Positions 24,668 through 32,224 of a stretch of 64,000 nt of DNA are shown piece after piece. The stretch comes from Lachnospiraceae bacterium UBA7086. GTDB lineage: Bacteria > Bacillota > Clostridia > Lachnospirales > Lachnospiraceae. The notes beneath the pieces were generated by a model. That model was given only the letters and a program-made list of their open reading frames with translations. It ran no database searches and was not told the origin of the DNA. Numbering within the stretch: the first letter of the stretch is position 1; each line of letters begins with the position of its first letter. The stretch spans positions 104,439-168,438 of the forward strand of contig DKZA01000016.1 of the NCBI GenBank assembly GCA_002492525.1. The letters run 5' to 3'. The position numbers were made by a program, and so were the translations under genes.

Positions 24668-25684
24668 ATGGCAAAAGAAAAATCTTCCAAAAATAACCGC
24701 ATCCTAGACATCTACACTCGCCTCTCAGAAGGCCATATCATCAACAAATCCCAGGAGGCCCAAAAGTTTGGCGTAGATGAACGTTCCATCCAGCGTGACA
24801 TTGACGATATCCGTGCCTTTCTTGCCGACAGACAATCGGATAAAGCGGCTGACAATCGTAAGATTGAGTATGACCACAGACAGAAGGGTTTTATCATGAC
24901 CGGCTCTGAGGCTTCCATGATGTCAAACAGTGAGATCCTTGCAGTCAGCAAAATCCTGCTCGCCAGTCGCGCCTTTACGAAAAGGGAGATTGGCAGCATT
25001 TTAAAAAAGATGGTGCAGGGTTGTGTCCCACAGAAAAATATGCAGTTGGTTAGGGAACTGCTTTCTAATGAACGATTCCACTACATGGAATTGCATCACA
25101 AGAGCCATATTCAGGATAAGCTGTGGGGTCTGGGGGTAGATATTCAGGAGCACAACCTGCTTGAGATCACCTATACCAAAGCGGAACATACAAGAGAAAC
25201 GGTGAAACGCCTGATCGAGCCGATGGCAGTTCTCTTTTCAGAGTATTATTTTTATCTGAACGCATTTATCGTAGAGAAAGAAGTAGATGGGACATATAAA
25301 CATAAATATGATTATCCAGCGATCTTTCGTATTGACCGGATCAAGGACTATAAGGAGACGGGAGAAAGATTCCATGTATCCTATGCGGACAGATTTGAGG
25401 AAGGAGAATTTCGTAAGCGGATCCAGTTTATGTATGCCGGGGAACTGATGCGGATCCAGTTGAAATATTATGGAGAGAATCCGGAACCGGTATTAGACCG
25501 GCTTCCAACGGCGCAGGTCATCGGGCAAAAAGAGCGTGAATATCTTATCAGTGCAGAAGTCTATGGGACAGGGATCATCATGTGGCTGTTGAGTCAGGGA
25601 AGCCGGGTTGAAGTCGTCCGGCCGGAAAGCCTGCGGCAGGAGATGAAGGAGAAAGCGTGGGAAATTGTCCAGCTGTACAGTTAA
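24668..25684 (+). CDS. WYL-domain transcriptional regulator
   Basis: 338 residues. The N-terminal HTH is NRILDIYTRLSEGHIINKSQ followed by FGVDERSIQRDIDDIRAFL. The middle and C-terminal parts have the WYL-type ligand domain (LLEITYTKAEHTRETVKRLI, PMAVLFSEYYFYLNAFI) and end with a WCX-type tail VVRPESLRQEMKEKAWEIV. WYL proteins sense nucleic acid or nucleotide ligands and commonly control phage-defence islands. It begins 54 bp after the system operon with its own AAAGGAG, and its GC-richer codons show a different origin. A fragment of a paralogous WYL gene lies at 27831-27941. Confidence 0.92.
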   Translation: MAKEKSSKNNRILDIYTRLSEGHIINKSQEAQKFGVDERSIQRDIDDIRAFLADRQSDKAADNRKIEYDHRQKGFIMTGSEASMMSNSEILAVSKILLASRAFTKREIGSILKKMVQGCVPQKNMQLVRELLSNERFHYMELHHKSHIQDKLWGLGVDIQEHNLLEITYTKAEHTRETVKRLIEPMAVLFSEYYFYLNAFIVEKEVDGTYKHKYDYPAIFRIDRIKDYKETGERFHVSYADRFEEGEFRKRIQFMYAGELMRIQLKYYGENPEPVLDRLPTAQVIGQKEREYLISAEVYGTGIIMWLLSQGSRVEVVRPESLRQEMKEKAWEIVQLYS

Positions 25685-25725
25685 ATCGAGCCGGGAAGAT
25701 ATTCTGTATAATTGTTAAATTTAAA

Positions 25726-25768
25726 AACATGGAGACAATCCAATATAGAGATTGTTTCCATGTTTTTT
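25726..25768. terminator. Terminator, repeat copy B
   Basis: AACATGGAGACAATC pairs with GATTGTTTCCATGTT (one G-U), then TTTT; equivalent to the hairpin at 14288-14329. It separates the WYL gene from a convergent XRE remnant, so it probably works in both directions. Confidence 0.82.
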
Positions 25769-25781
25769 AATGAGCTATATG

Positions 25782-26003
25782 CTATTTTTCCATATCTACC
25801 GAATCATCAATCTCTTCAAACAGGTCAGTTACAGGGATTTCAAGTATTTCGCATAACCTTTCCATGGTATCGAAACGGATTGAGGAAGTTTTATTCGTGA
25901 CAATGTTGTGATAGTTTCTATAGCATATTCCAAGCGGCTGACTGAGCCGGTAATTGGATTTTCCTTTTTCTTCGGGGATCTCTTTGTTTTTTTTATCGGA
26001 TAA
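25782..26003 (-). pseudogene. Broken XRE-family regulator gene (repeat copy B)
   Basis: On the minus strand the open frame reads GKSNYRLSQPLGICYRNYHN, IVTNKTSSIRFDTMERLCEI, LEIPVTDLFEEIDDSVDMEK and stop, the last two thirds of a small Cro/C1-type regulator. The expected first helix is missing, and the only ATG with a ribosome site (AAGAAGGAG, ATG at 26008) is in another frame and stops after four codons, so a frameshift or deletion near the 5' end is likely. Its 3' end is shared with 14342-14430. I see no gene from 26009 to 26147, only AT-rich spacer. Confidence 0.7.
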
Positions 26004-26147
26004 TCATGTTGCAACTCCTTCTTTTACTTGATTATAAATATACTATGCGATACAACGATTTAGTGTAAAAGAAAATAAGTATACAACTAGAAAACGTTAT
26101 TAGGATTGTTAAATCGTTAGGAAATTAAAAAAATATTTATTCCTAAA

Positions 26148-26179
26148 TGACGGAATCTGTCAATGTGAATCCGTAAAAT
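26148..26179 (+). promoter_or_regulatory. Element-wide promoter dyad, copy 3 (TerB-like module)
   Basis: TGACGGAATCTGTCA (26148-26162), 11 nt, TAAAAT (26174-26179). One mismatch in the left arm. The first gene of the module starts at 26231. Confidence 0.75.
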
Positions 26180-26230
26180 ATGGGCAAAGCATTGAATGGA
26201 AAATAAAAGCAAAAGGAGGGTGATCGTCAC

Positions 26231-27064
26231 ATGGCAAAAAAGATTAGGTTTCCGTTGGAGATGCAGAACGGGATCGAGGTTCGGGATCTGGAGGAGTTAA
26301 AAGAAAACTTTTCGTTAGAGAGGATTCTTTTTTATCTGACAGACGGAAAATTGGAAACGTGGCTGCGGGACCGTTATGAGGATGGGCTTGCGGATGCTGT
26401 ATCCGGGCTGGATAGGGCAGATAATGAATTTAATCGGAAGATATGCGAAATCTTTGAGGTGGAATATGTGCCGGAAGAGGAAGCAGATCTGGAAAGGATA
26501 GAGGAAAGAAAGCGGAAACTGGAGTTGCTTAAGGAATATACAGAGGATGAGCGGTATGAGAAGGTAATAGATCAGACAGCGTTTGATCAGGACGAGCTAT
26601 ATGATCTGTTGGATGAGGACCAGACAGAAATCTATTTATGCGGAGAACAGTTTTCTATTCCGCTCGGAAAAGAAGGGATCCATTATATCGGTATCAATAT
26701 CCCGGTCGTTATTATTTCTTCTAAAGAAAAGATCGATTTTGAGGGGAAAGGAATTGTCTTTGAGAATATCCGCTTTGATGAAAAATATCAGAAGGTATTG
26801 GGTGAGAAGGATAAGCAGGGGGAAAAACCGCAGAGGGAGAACGGCCCATCCAGCTCACAATATGGCAGTTATTATCCTGATTCCTATATAAAATTCATGC
26901 TTCTGCCGAAGGACAGAAAAGAGGTGGAAAAATGCTATGAAAAGATTAGTGTAATGCTGGAAGGAGTGGGATATGACAGGGATAAAGATATCAGAGAACT
27001 AAGGGAAAAGTTTTTGGACAGTGGGATCGCAGGTATGGCGAAGGAATATTTGCAAACTTTGTAG
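26231..27064 (+). CDS. Hypothetical acidic protein of the TerB-like module
   Basis: 277 residues with AAAGGAGGG upstream. Near residue 35 there is LFYLTDGKLETWLRDRYEDG and then a Leu/Asp helix pair, a pattern I have seen at the N-termini of various bacterial signalling proteins but cannot name. Residues 85-125 are highly charged. A beta-rich segment (IYLCGEQFSIPLGKEGIHYI) and a Gly/Ser/Tyr-rich linker precede a helical C-terminus. It is 61 bp upstream of a TerB-like gene and downstream of a promoter dyad, so it probably acts with that protein. Function unknown. Confidence 0.6.
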   Translation: MAKKIRFPLEMQNGIEVRDLEELKENFSLERILFYLTDGKLETWLRDRYEDGLADAVSGLDRADNEFNRKICEIFEVEYVPEEEADLERIEERKRKLELLKEYTEDERYEKVIDQTAFDQDELYDLLDEDQTEIYLCGEQFSIPLGKEGIHYIGINIPVVIISSKEKIDFEGKGIVFENIRFDEKYQKVLGEKDKQGEKPQRENGPSSSQYGSYYPDSYIKFMLLPKDRKEVEKCYEKISVMLEGVGYDRDKDIRELREKFLDSGIAGMAKEYLQTL

Positions 27065-27125
27065 ATTGTCTTATTGATATCGGCGAAGAAAAGAAAATAT
27101 ATAAAAATATGGAGGAAGAGGAAAT

Positions 27126-27755
27126 ATGGGTAACGATATGAAAATTGTAAAATTTAGGATGATGATTAAAGATATTTATGTAGATTTGGGAAAGAAAGAT
27201 CTGACAGATACATTGGCAGATGATTTGGGAGATTATATGAATGAAGGATATAATTCAGTATGGCTGGCCGTAGTGTATGATTATAATAAGTTGAATGAAT
27301 ATGGAAAGATAATCATGGATCAAGTAAGCCAAATGACTGAGAAGGATGAGGAGGAAGATGAGGATGCATTTTCATATCAAGTGCAATTCGTAGAAGAATG
27401 TCAGGACATAGAATATCGGACGAAGGCGGCAAAGGCGATAGTGCAGCAGCTGGATCAAAAATCAAAATTGCACTTTATGTTCTGGGCTCTGATGATCCTT
27501 GCTGTGGATGATGCAGATAAGGAGGAACATCTGTCACTGATATGCGACTTTGCGAAAATGTTTAAAGTCGGTGATGCCGAATTGATGGATTTGGTACGGA
27601 TTATTCAGGGGATTTATGACATAGAAGGAGACTATAAGATTCAGACAGACTGGGCCGTAAGAGAATTTGGAAGTTTGATTAAAAAATATGAAATACCTAT
27701 AAATAACATGGCTGTAAAGGCTACAGAAATGGCAGGGTTATGGCAGGGTTTATGA
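27126..27755 (+). CDS. TerB-like helical protein
   Basis: 209 residues (start 27126; ATG 27138 also possible). After an acidic first half, the segment FMFWALMILAVDDADKEEHL, SLICDFAKMFKVGDAELMDL resembles a TerB/tellurite-resistance helical domain (first helix with Ala/Leu core, acidic DD/DA turn where metal ligands lie, then E..L...FA). TerB-like domains occur in membrane-linked stress and phage-defence complexes. The match is by eye and moderate. With the preceding gene it forms a two-gene module whose regulator may have been the WYL gene now reduced to a fragment just downstream. Confidence 0.5.
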   Translation: MGNDMKIVKFRMMIKDIYVDLGKKDLTDTLADDLGDYMNEGYNSVWLAVVYDYNKLNEYGKIIMDQVSQMTEKDEEEDEDAFSYQVQFVEECQDIEYRTKAAKAIVQQLDQKSKLHFMFWALMILAVDDADKEEHLSLICDFAKMFKVGDAELMDLVRIIQGIYDIEGDYKIQTDWAVREFGSLIKKYEIPINNMAVKATEMAGLWQGL

Positions 27756-27830
27756 GTAGTGCGAGTAGTGTGTTTGGAAAGGGTGGTATAAGGATTTAAA
27801 TGAATAAAAGGTAGATGGGATGGGCAGGGT

Positions 27831-27941
27831 ATCCTCATGTGGATTTTTAGCCAGAGCGCAACGGTTGAGGTACTGCGTCCAGAAAGCCTGCGTCAGGAGA
27901 TGCGGGAGAGGGCACAGAACATCGTAGCGTTGTACAGTTGA
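27831..27941 (+). pseudogene. C-terminal fragment of a second WYL regulator
   Basis: The frame ILMWIFSQSATVEVLRPESL then RQEMRERAQNIVALYS-stop aligns with IIMWLLSQGSRVEVVRPESL then RQEMKEKAWEIVQLYS-stop, the end of the WYL protein at 24668-25684. The DNA has diverged, so this is not a recent duplication but the remains of a paralogue. Nothing of the HTH or the rest of the WYL domain remains. Confidence 0.85.
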
Positions 27942-27960
27942 TTTTGGAATATTGTGATAT

Positions 27961-27996
27961 GGAGGCAGGCCATCAGCCTGCCTCCTGTTACGTTCA
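27961..27996 (+). repeat. GC-rich hairpin repeat, left copy (likely terminator)
   Basis: GGAGGCAGGC-N5-GCCTGCCTCC followed by TGTTACGTTCA. It matches 31865-31900 at about 32 of 36 positions. The two copies are in the same orientation, 3.9 kb apart, and bracket the toxin-antitoxin/Mrr cargo. The first lies 20 bp after the WYL fragment. Confidence 0.75.
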
Positions 27997-28109
27997 CTTT
28001 ACCAAGGTCAAAAATGGAGAGCAATCTTACTGCTGTAAATTTACACCTGTTAATTTTCTTGCTATTTATCTATGGATTACATATAATAAATGCAGAGGAG
28101 ACGATGATT

Positions 28110-28355
28110 ATGCCAAATATTAAACCAATATCAGATTTGAGAAATTATACAGAAGTATTAAAAGAAGTGAGAACAAACCAGCCGGTATATCTGACGCGGA
28201 ATGGACGGGGAGCATATGCTATTGTGGATGTTGATGAGTTGGATCGATTAAAGGCGACTATTCAACTTTTGACAAAATTGGACGAGGGAGAGCAGTCTGC
28301 GAGAGAAAAGGGTTGGTTAACAGCGGATGAAGTAGAGGCTGCGCTGGGATTGTAA
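28110..28355 (+). CDS. Antitoxin, Phd/YefM type
   Basis: 81 residues from ATG 28110, nine bases after GAGGAG; ATG 28104 is also in frame but too near the ribosome site. MPNIKPISDLRNYTEVLKEV followed by NQPVYLTRNGRGAYAIVDVD is the typical Phd/YefM N-terminal dimer and DNA-binding fold. The C-terminal half (LDEGEQSAREKGWLTADEVE) would wrap the toxin. The stop is 1 bp from the toxin start. Phd-type antitoxins usually repress their own operon. Confidence 0.9.
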   Translation: MPNIKPISDLRNYTEVLKEVRTNQPVYLTRNGRGAYAIVDVDELDRLKATIQLLTKLDEGEQSAREKGWLTADEVEAALGL

Positions 28356-28356
28356 A

Positions 28357-28704
28357 ATGCTGAAACTGATTTATACACCGAAAGCGTTAGAAGATTTACA
28401 GGGGATAAAAGCATATGTTGCCAAGCAGTTTGATGAAGACAGGGCCAAAGCCTGTGTCAGGGAGATTACATCAACGGCCAAACAGTTAGAGGCATTTCCA
28501 GGAGCAGGTCTTTGCTTAGAGACTCTGATAGAATATCCAACGGATTATCATTATCTGGTTGTAAAACTTAATTATGTTTTTTACAGGGTTGAGGGTGATT
28601 CTGTAAAGATCATCCGTATTTTGAATGAAAAGCAGGATTTTTTACAGATATTATTCGGAATAAGCAGTATATCTGAAGAAGGAGAGGAGTACTGGAGTGA
28701 TTAG
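28357..28704 (+). CDS. Toxin, RelE/ParE family
   Basis: 115 residues, MLKLIYTPKALEDLQGIKAY at the start, with the ParE/RelE pattern (basic first strand, two helices, then LETLIEYPTDYHYLVVKLNY and YRVEGDSVKIIRILNEKQDF). The pairing with a Phd-type antitoxin is common. The conserved late R..L..RQ-type motif appears as RILNEKQDF. Whether it cleaves mRNA on the ribosome (RelE) or inhibits gyrase (ParE) cannot be told from sequence alone. It forms a two-gene operon with 28110-28355. Confidence 0.9.
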   Translation: MLKLIYTPKALEDLQGIKAYVAKQFDEDRAKACVREITSTAKQLEAFPGAGLCLETLIEYPTDYHYLVVKLNYVFYRVEGDSVKIIRILNEKQDFLQILFGISSISEEGEEYWSD

Positions 28705-28730
28705 AGAGAGTTTATTAGCTTTTTTGAAAA

Positions 28731-29075
28731 TCACTGGAGTAGTTTTTTCCTCATATACTTTAAATAATTTTTCTTAAAAGCTCTGATATTATCAAAGAAC
28801 TCCATTTCAGAACGGCTAAATGAATTGGTCTCAGTCTTTTCAGAAAGAAGCTCCATCGTACAAATAAGGTCAGCAATCTGGAATAACTTATAATCTACAG
28901 GTTTCACTTTTCTTTACCTTGATGCAGGAATACTGAAAATCGAGTCTACGTGCAAAGTTGAACAAGGCATTGAATAGGCGTTTCCTTTCCTCTACCAAAT
29001 CGTTAGCATACACAGATTCACGTCTTATCAGTGGACCAGTATGGATAGCATGATCTTTCAGATTCAACCGCTTTA
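28731..29075 (-). pseudogene. Frameshifted remnant of a DUF3800 gene
   Basis: Read on the minus strand, one frame gives HAIHTGPLIRRESVYANDLV, EERKRLFNALFNFARRLDFQ, YSCIKVKKSE. After a frameshift near 28910 the next frame gives KPVDYKLFQIADLICTMELL, then FSRSEMEFFDNIRAFKKNYL and a stop at 28731. Both parts are typical of DUF3800 proteins, a family with RNase H-like features common in Firmicute genomes. The N-terminus with the expected aspartates is missing. It lies between two toxin-antitoxin pairs. Confidence 0.8.
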
Positions 29076-29179
29076 TTTACAAAACAAGTGGTTTCTATTC
29101 TTCAAATAAAATGCTATAATATGGGCATAGATAAATACAAATACATGATAGCACTAATCAGTCAGAAAGGGGCAATACA

Positions 29180-29440
29180 ATGACTACATTGGAAAATACA
29201 ATCTCCATTCTGGAAGGTCTGCCGGAAACAGACTTGATCAAAATACAGGCTCTCGCTAAAAAGCTGTTCCAGCGCCATGAAGACAAGGTGGCTGATGAAG
29301 CAGTTGGCCAGTTCCTCAAACCCATGTCACGGGAAGATTTTATGAGGGATATAAAGAACGCCGAAGATGAGTTCGCCCGGGGAGAATACCAGGAGATGGG
29401 AGAAGCACTTGATGAAATTTACCGAGAACTCAAAATATAA
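29180..29440 (+). CDS. Antitoxin of a second toxin-antitoxin pair
   Basis: 86 residues, MTTLENTISILEGLPETDLI then KIQALAKKLFQRHEDK and an acidic helical tail. GAAAGGGGC lies ahead of the ATG. A TATAAT at about 29113 provides a promoter. It overlaps the downstream RelE/ParE-type gene by 29 bp, the arrangement of coupled antitoxin-toxin genes. The N-terminal half resembles the small helical antitoxins often paired with RelE toxins; exact family not assigned. Confidence 0.82.
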   Translation: MTTLENTISILEGLPETDLIKIQALAKKLFQRHEDKVADEAVGQFLKPMSREDFMRDIKNAEDEFARGEYQEMGEALDEIYRELKI

Positions 29441-29744
29441 AGTCATTATTATGCGGACGGCCAAGGCTCAGGTTGCCCGTATTTTGCGTTATCTTCGACA
29501 GGATTTAGGAAACGAACAGGCCGCCAGGAATGTCAAAGAAGACTTAGAAGAGACCAAACACAGGCTTTCTTACACAGCTGGGAGTCTTAAGCTGTGTGAC
29601 GATCCTGAACTGCGGGCTTTGGGCTATCGGACAATCCATCTTAAACGCCACAATTATCTTTTGCTTTATAAAATCATAGACGATACAGTGCGTGTTGATG
29701 GCGTCTATCACGACCTGCAGGATTATGAGAATACCTTGCGCTGA
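29412..29744 (+). CDS. Toxin, RelE/ParE family (second pair)
   Basis: 110 residues from ATG 29412 (MKFTENSKYKVIIMRTAKAQ). This start gives the expected short first strand; an open extension to 29367 lies inside the antitoxin gene and is not needed. The core pattern is VARILRYLRQDLGNEQAARN, then LRALGYRTIHLKRHNYLLLY and DTVRVDGVYHDLQDYE, which matches RelE/ParE with the family's late basic and tyrosine residues. After the stop, about 235 bp up to 29980 hold an imperfect hairpin-like stretch (near 29800-29850) and a TACAAT at 29927 that may be the promoter of the Mrr-type gene; no other frame. Confidence 0.88.
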   Translation: MKFTENSKYKVIIMRTAKAQVARILRYLRQDLGNEQAARNVKEDLEETKHRLSYTAGSLKLCDDPELRALGYRTIHLKRHNYLLLYKIIDDTVRVDGVYHDLQDYENTLR

Positions 29745-29980
29745 TTTTACCTGAACATTTCAAAAATAACTTTGGAAGCTCGCTACATATCCGTTATCAA
29801 AAAGAGGGCGGTGTCCCGCATATATCCAATGCGGGTCCTGCCCCAATAATTTTATTATAGTATGCATAGGTGGTTCCAGTGCTGAACTCGCTTAGAAAAG
29901 TAGTGGAAAAATAAGCGAAAAAGTGATACAATAATAAAGGTTTTATATATGTAAAAATTACAAATGAAAGGTGAGCAGTT

Positions 29981-31666
29981 ATGGCAAGATATACTTATAC
30001 ATTACGTCAGGAAATAAGTCATCAAGGTTTAAATAAATATCGAGTGGTTACAGCTCAAAATAGATATGAGCTAAATCAAAAGATTGCAGCTATTCAAGCA
30101 CAATGGGATGAACAATGGCGAAGAAAGTGTGAGGTAGAGGCACGTAAGCAGGAATTAGAAGCTAGAAAGAGAGATAAGGAGCAACAAAAACGAGATATAG
30201 AAAAAGCAGTTAAATTTGCTGAAGATATGACAAAAGATGCGGTTGACAGGTTGGAACAAATAGAAAATATATTAAAAATTCAAACAAAACCGTTAGAAGC
30301 TTGTGATATGTACGATAAAACCCAATTTACGACAAGTGTGCCTGTTAAGCCAATTCCAAAAACTTTTTCAAGAGAACCTCTTCGTGAAGATAGTATATAT
30401 AATCCCCCAATGTCTTTCTTTACGAGTATTTCAAAAAAGAAAAAGCAGGCTTTTATAGATGAAAATGATGAGAAATTCAATCTTGATTATAAAAAATGGC
30501 AAGAAGAATGTGATAAAATATCGAATGATAATTCTAATGCTGTTGCTTTATACAGAGAGCAAGTTGAAAAATGGGAAAAGGAAAAGAATGAATTTTTACG
30601 AAATAAAGAAGAATTTAATAAGGGGATTGATGAGCTATTTGTTTCATATAGGGAGGGGGATAAAGATGCATCAGAAATATATTATGCAGAATTGTTAGAA
30701 AGAATAAATCTTCCACTTGAATTTGAAAATGAAACAAAGTGTGAATATAACTCTGATAATAAAATGTTAATTGTTGATATTACGCTGCCAACAATTGATA
30801 ATTTGCCTAATTTAAAGAAGGTAACGTATGTTAAGTCTTCTGGAGAATATAAGGAATCATATCAGTCAGATGCTTTTATGAAAAAAATGTACGATAAAGC
30901 GATTTATGATATTGTTTTATTAACATTAAAAGCAATATTTGGTGCAAATGATTCAAATGTAGAAGCAGTTGTACTTAATGGTAAAGTAAATACAATAGAT
31001 AAATCAACAGGTAAGGCAATTTCGCCATATATATTATCTGTAAATGTTTCAAGAGAAAGTTTCAAAGATCTTAATTTAGAATATATTGATTCAAAGGAAT
31101 GGTTTAAGAGTTCAAAAGGAATATCGGCTGCAACATTTACGAAAATTACACCAGTTGCTCCAGTGGTAGAGATGAGCAGAGAAGATTCGAGATTTATTGA
31201 TGGTTATGAAGTGGCTGATAAATTAGATGACTCTGTAAATTTAGCGGCGATTGATTGGCAAGATTTTGAGAATTTAATTCGTGAGTTATTTGCTGAAGAA
31301 TTTAATTCAAATGGTGGAGAGGTAAAAATTACTCAAGCAAGTAGAGATGGTGGTGTTGATGCGATTGCATTTGATCCAGATCCAATTAGGGGTGGTAAAA
31401 TTGTTATTCAAGCAAAGCGTTATACAAATGTTGTAGGCGTATCGGCGGTTAGGGATTTATATGGAACCGTAATGAATGAGGGTGCAACAAAAGGAATTCT
31501 TGTTACAACATCCAATTATGGAAATGATGCGTATGAATTTGCAAAGGGAAAACCTTTAACGTTAATGAATGGAGCAAATCTATTATTTTTGCTTGAAAAA
31601 CATGGACATAAGGCTAAAATTGATTTAAAAGAAGCAAAAGAACTGAATAATCAAAATAATTTTTAG
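29981..31666 (+). CDS. Mrr-type restriction endonuclease-like protein
   Basis: 561 residues with GAAAGGTGAG upstream. Residues 25-95 are a charged coiled coil. A middle region without known family follows. From about residue 420 the Mrr catalytic domain appears: IDWQDFENLIRELFAEEFNS, VKITQASRDGGVDAIAFDPD and GGKIVIQAKRYTNVVGVSAV, i.e. the D...Q.K variant of the PD-(D/E)XK core, then YGTVMNEGATKGILVTTSNY. Standalone Mrr proteins cut modified DNA (type IV restriction). Very AT-rich compared with its surroundings, so probably a recent arrival. It is bracketed with the toxin pairs by the GC-hairpin repeats. Confidence 0.88.
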   Translation: MARYTYTLRQEISHQGLNKYRVVTAQNRYELNQKIAAIQAQWDEQWRRKCEVEARKQELEARKRDKEQQKRDIEKAVKFAEDMTKDAVDRLEQIENILKIQTKPLEACDMYDKTQFTTSVPVKPIPKTFSREPLREDSIYNPPMSFFTSISKKKKQAFIDENDEKFNLDYKKWQEECDKISNDNSNAVALYREQVEKWEKEKNEFLRNKEEFNKGIDELFVSYREGDKDASEIYYAELLERINLPLEFENETKCEYNSDNKMLIVDITLPTIDNLPNLKKVTYVKSSGEYKESYQSDAFMKKMYDKAIYDIVLLTLKAIFGANDSNVEAVVLNGKVNTIDKSTGKAISPYILSVNVSRESFKDLNLEYIDSKEWFKSSKGISAATFTKITPVAPVVEMSREDSRFIDGYEVADKLDDSVNLAAIDWQDFENLIRELFAEEFNSNGGEVKITQASRDGGVDAIAFDPDPIRGGKIVIQAKRYTNVVGVSAVRDLYGTVMNEGATKGILVTTSNYGNDAYEFAKGKPLTLMNGANLLFLLEKHGHKAKIDLKEAKELNNQNNF

Positions 31667-31864
31667 GTATTGGTTTGTTACTGGTGCCAAAACGGTGCCA
31701 AGAAACCATGCAAATAAAAATACGCCACACAAAAACAACGATTTATGCTGTTTTCCGCAATAAAAAGTATAGAAAATACCATAAAAAAATACTATTCAAA
31801 TACCGTGAGGGTGGCAGGACTGTTGGGTCTGTGTGGCTACTATCATTGAGTAATTGTAATTTAT

Positions 31865-31900
31865 GGGGGCAGGCCACCAGCCTGCCTCCTGTTAAGTTCG
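31865..31900 (+). repeat. GC-rich hairpin repeat, right copy (likely terminator)
   Basis: GGGGGCAGGC-N5-GCCTGCCTCC followed by TGTTAAGTTCG; direct-repeat partner of 27961-27996. The stretch 31667-31864 before it is gene-free and AT-rich, with no convincing frame. Confidence 0.75.
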
Positions 31901-31917
31901 TTTTGGTTCAGGACACT

Positions 31918-32103
31918 TTAATGCAGTCCACTCTGTGACAGGATATATTCCCGTACAGATTCTTTAGGGATCTTCCATATTCTTCCAATGCGGAAGCCTT
32001 TAAGCACGCCTTTGTTTAATAGTTCGTAAGTGCGGTTCTTACCGATGAAAAGAGCTTCCGCTACGTCAGTAACGCTCATGATATCCTCATACTGGTTAAA
32101 CAT
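31918..32103 (-). CDS. Excisionase-type HTH protein
   Basis: 61 residues. EDIMSVTDVAEALFIGKNRT then YELLNKGVLKGFRIGRIWKI, PKESVREYI is the winged MerR-like HTH of excisionase-family proteins (HTH_17). CCTAAAGGAGG stands upstream of ATG 32103. Proteins of this type bend DNA at attachment sites or regulate element genes. It is distant from the recombinase, so a role in excision is possible but not certain. It is divergent from the primase-helicase gene. Confidence 0.88.
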   Translation of the reverse strand: MFNQYEDIMSVTDVAEALFIGKNRTYELLNKGVLKGFRIGRIWKIPKESVREYILSQSGLH

Positions 32104-32224
32104 ACTTTTTCCTCCTTTAGGCTGATTTCCAATGAATTATTAGATTGTTATCTCTGATACAACTTTTTATTACAAACATAAAAAGTAAAAGCGGTGCAGG
32201 GCAAGAAGGAGGTAACAGAAGGAA

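Noticed and set aside
26009..26147. Intact XRE gene starting at ATG 26008
   Set aside because: That ATG frame stops after four codons; the HTH homology lies in a different frame.
27938..28109. Upstream starts for the Phd-type antitoxin
   Set aside because: They overlap the WYL relic and the hairpin repeat; the Phd fold begins at MPNIKP after GAGGAG.
31675..31938. 87-codon frame after the Mrr-type gene
   Set aside because: No ribosome site, it runs through the GC hairpin, and the amino-acid composition is not protein-like.
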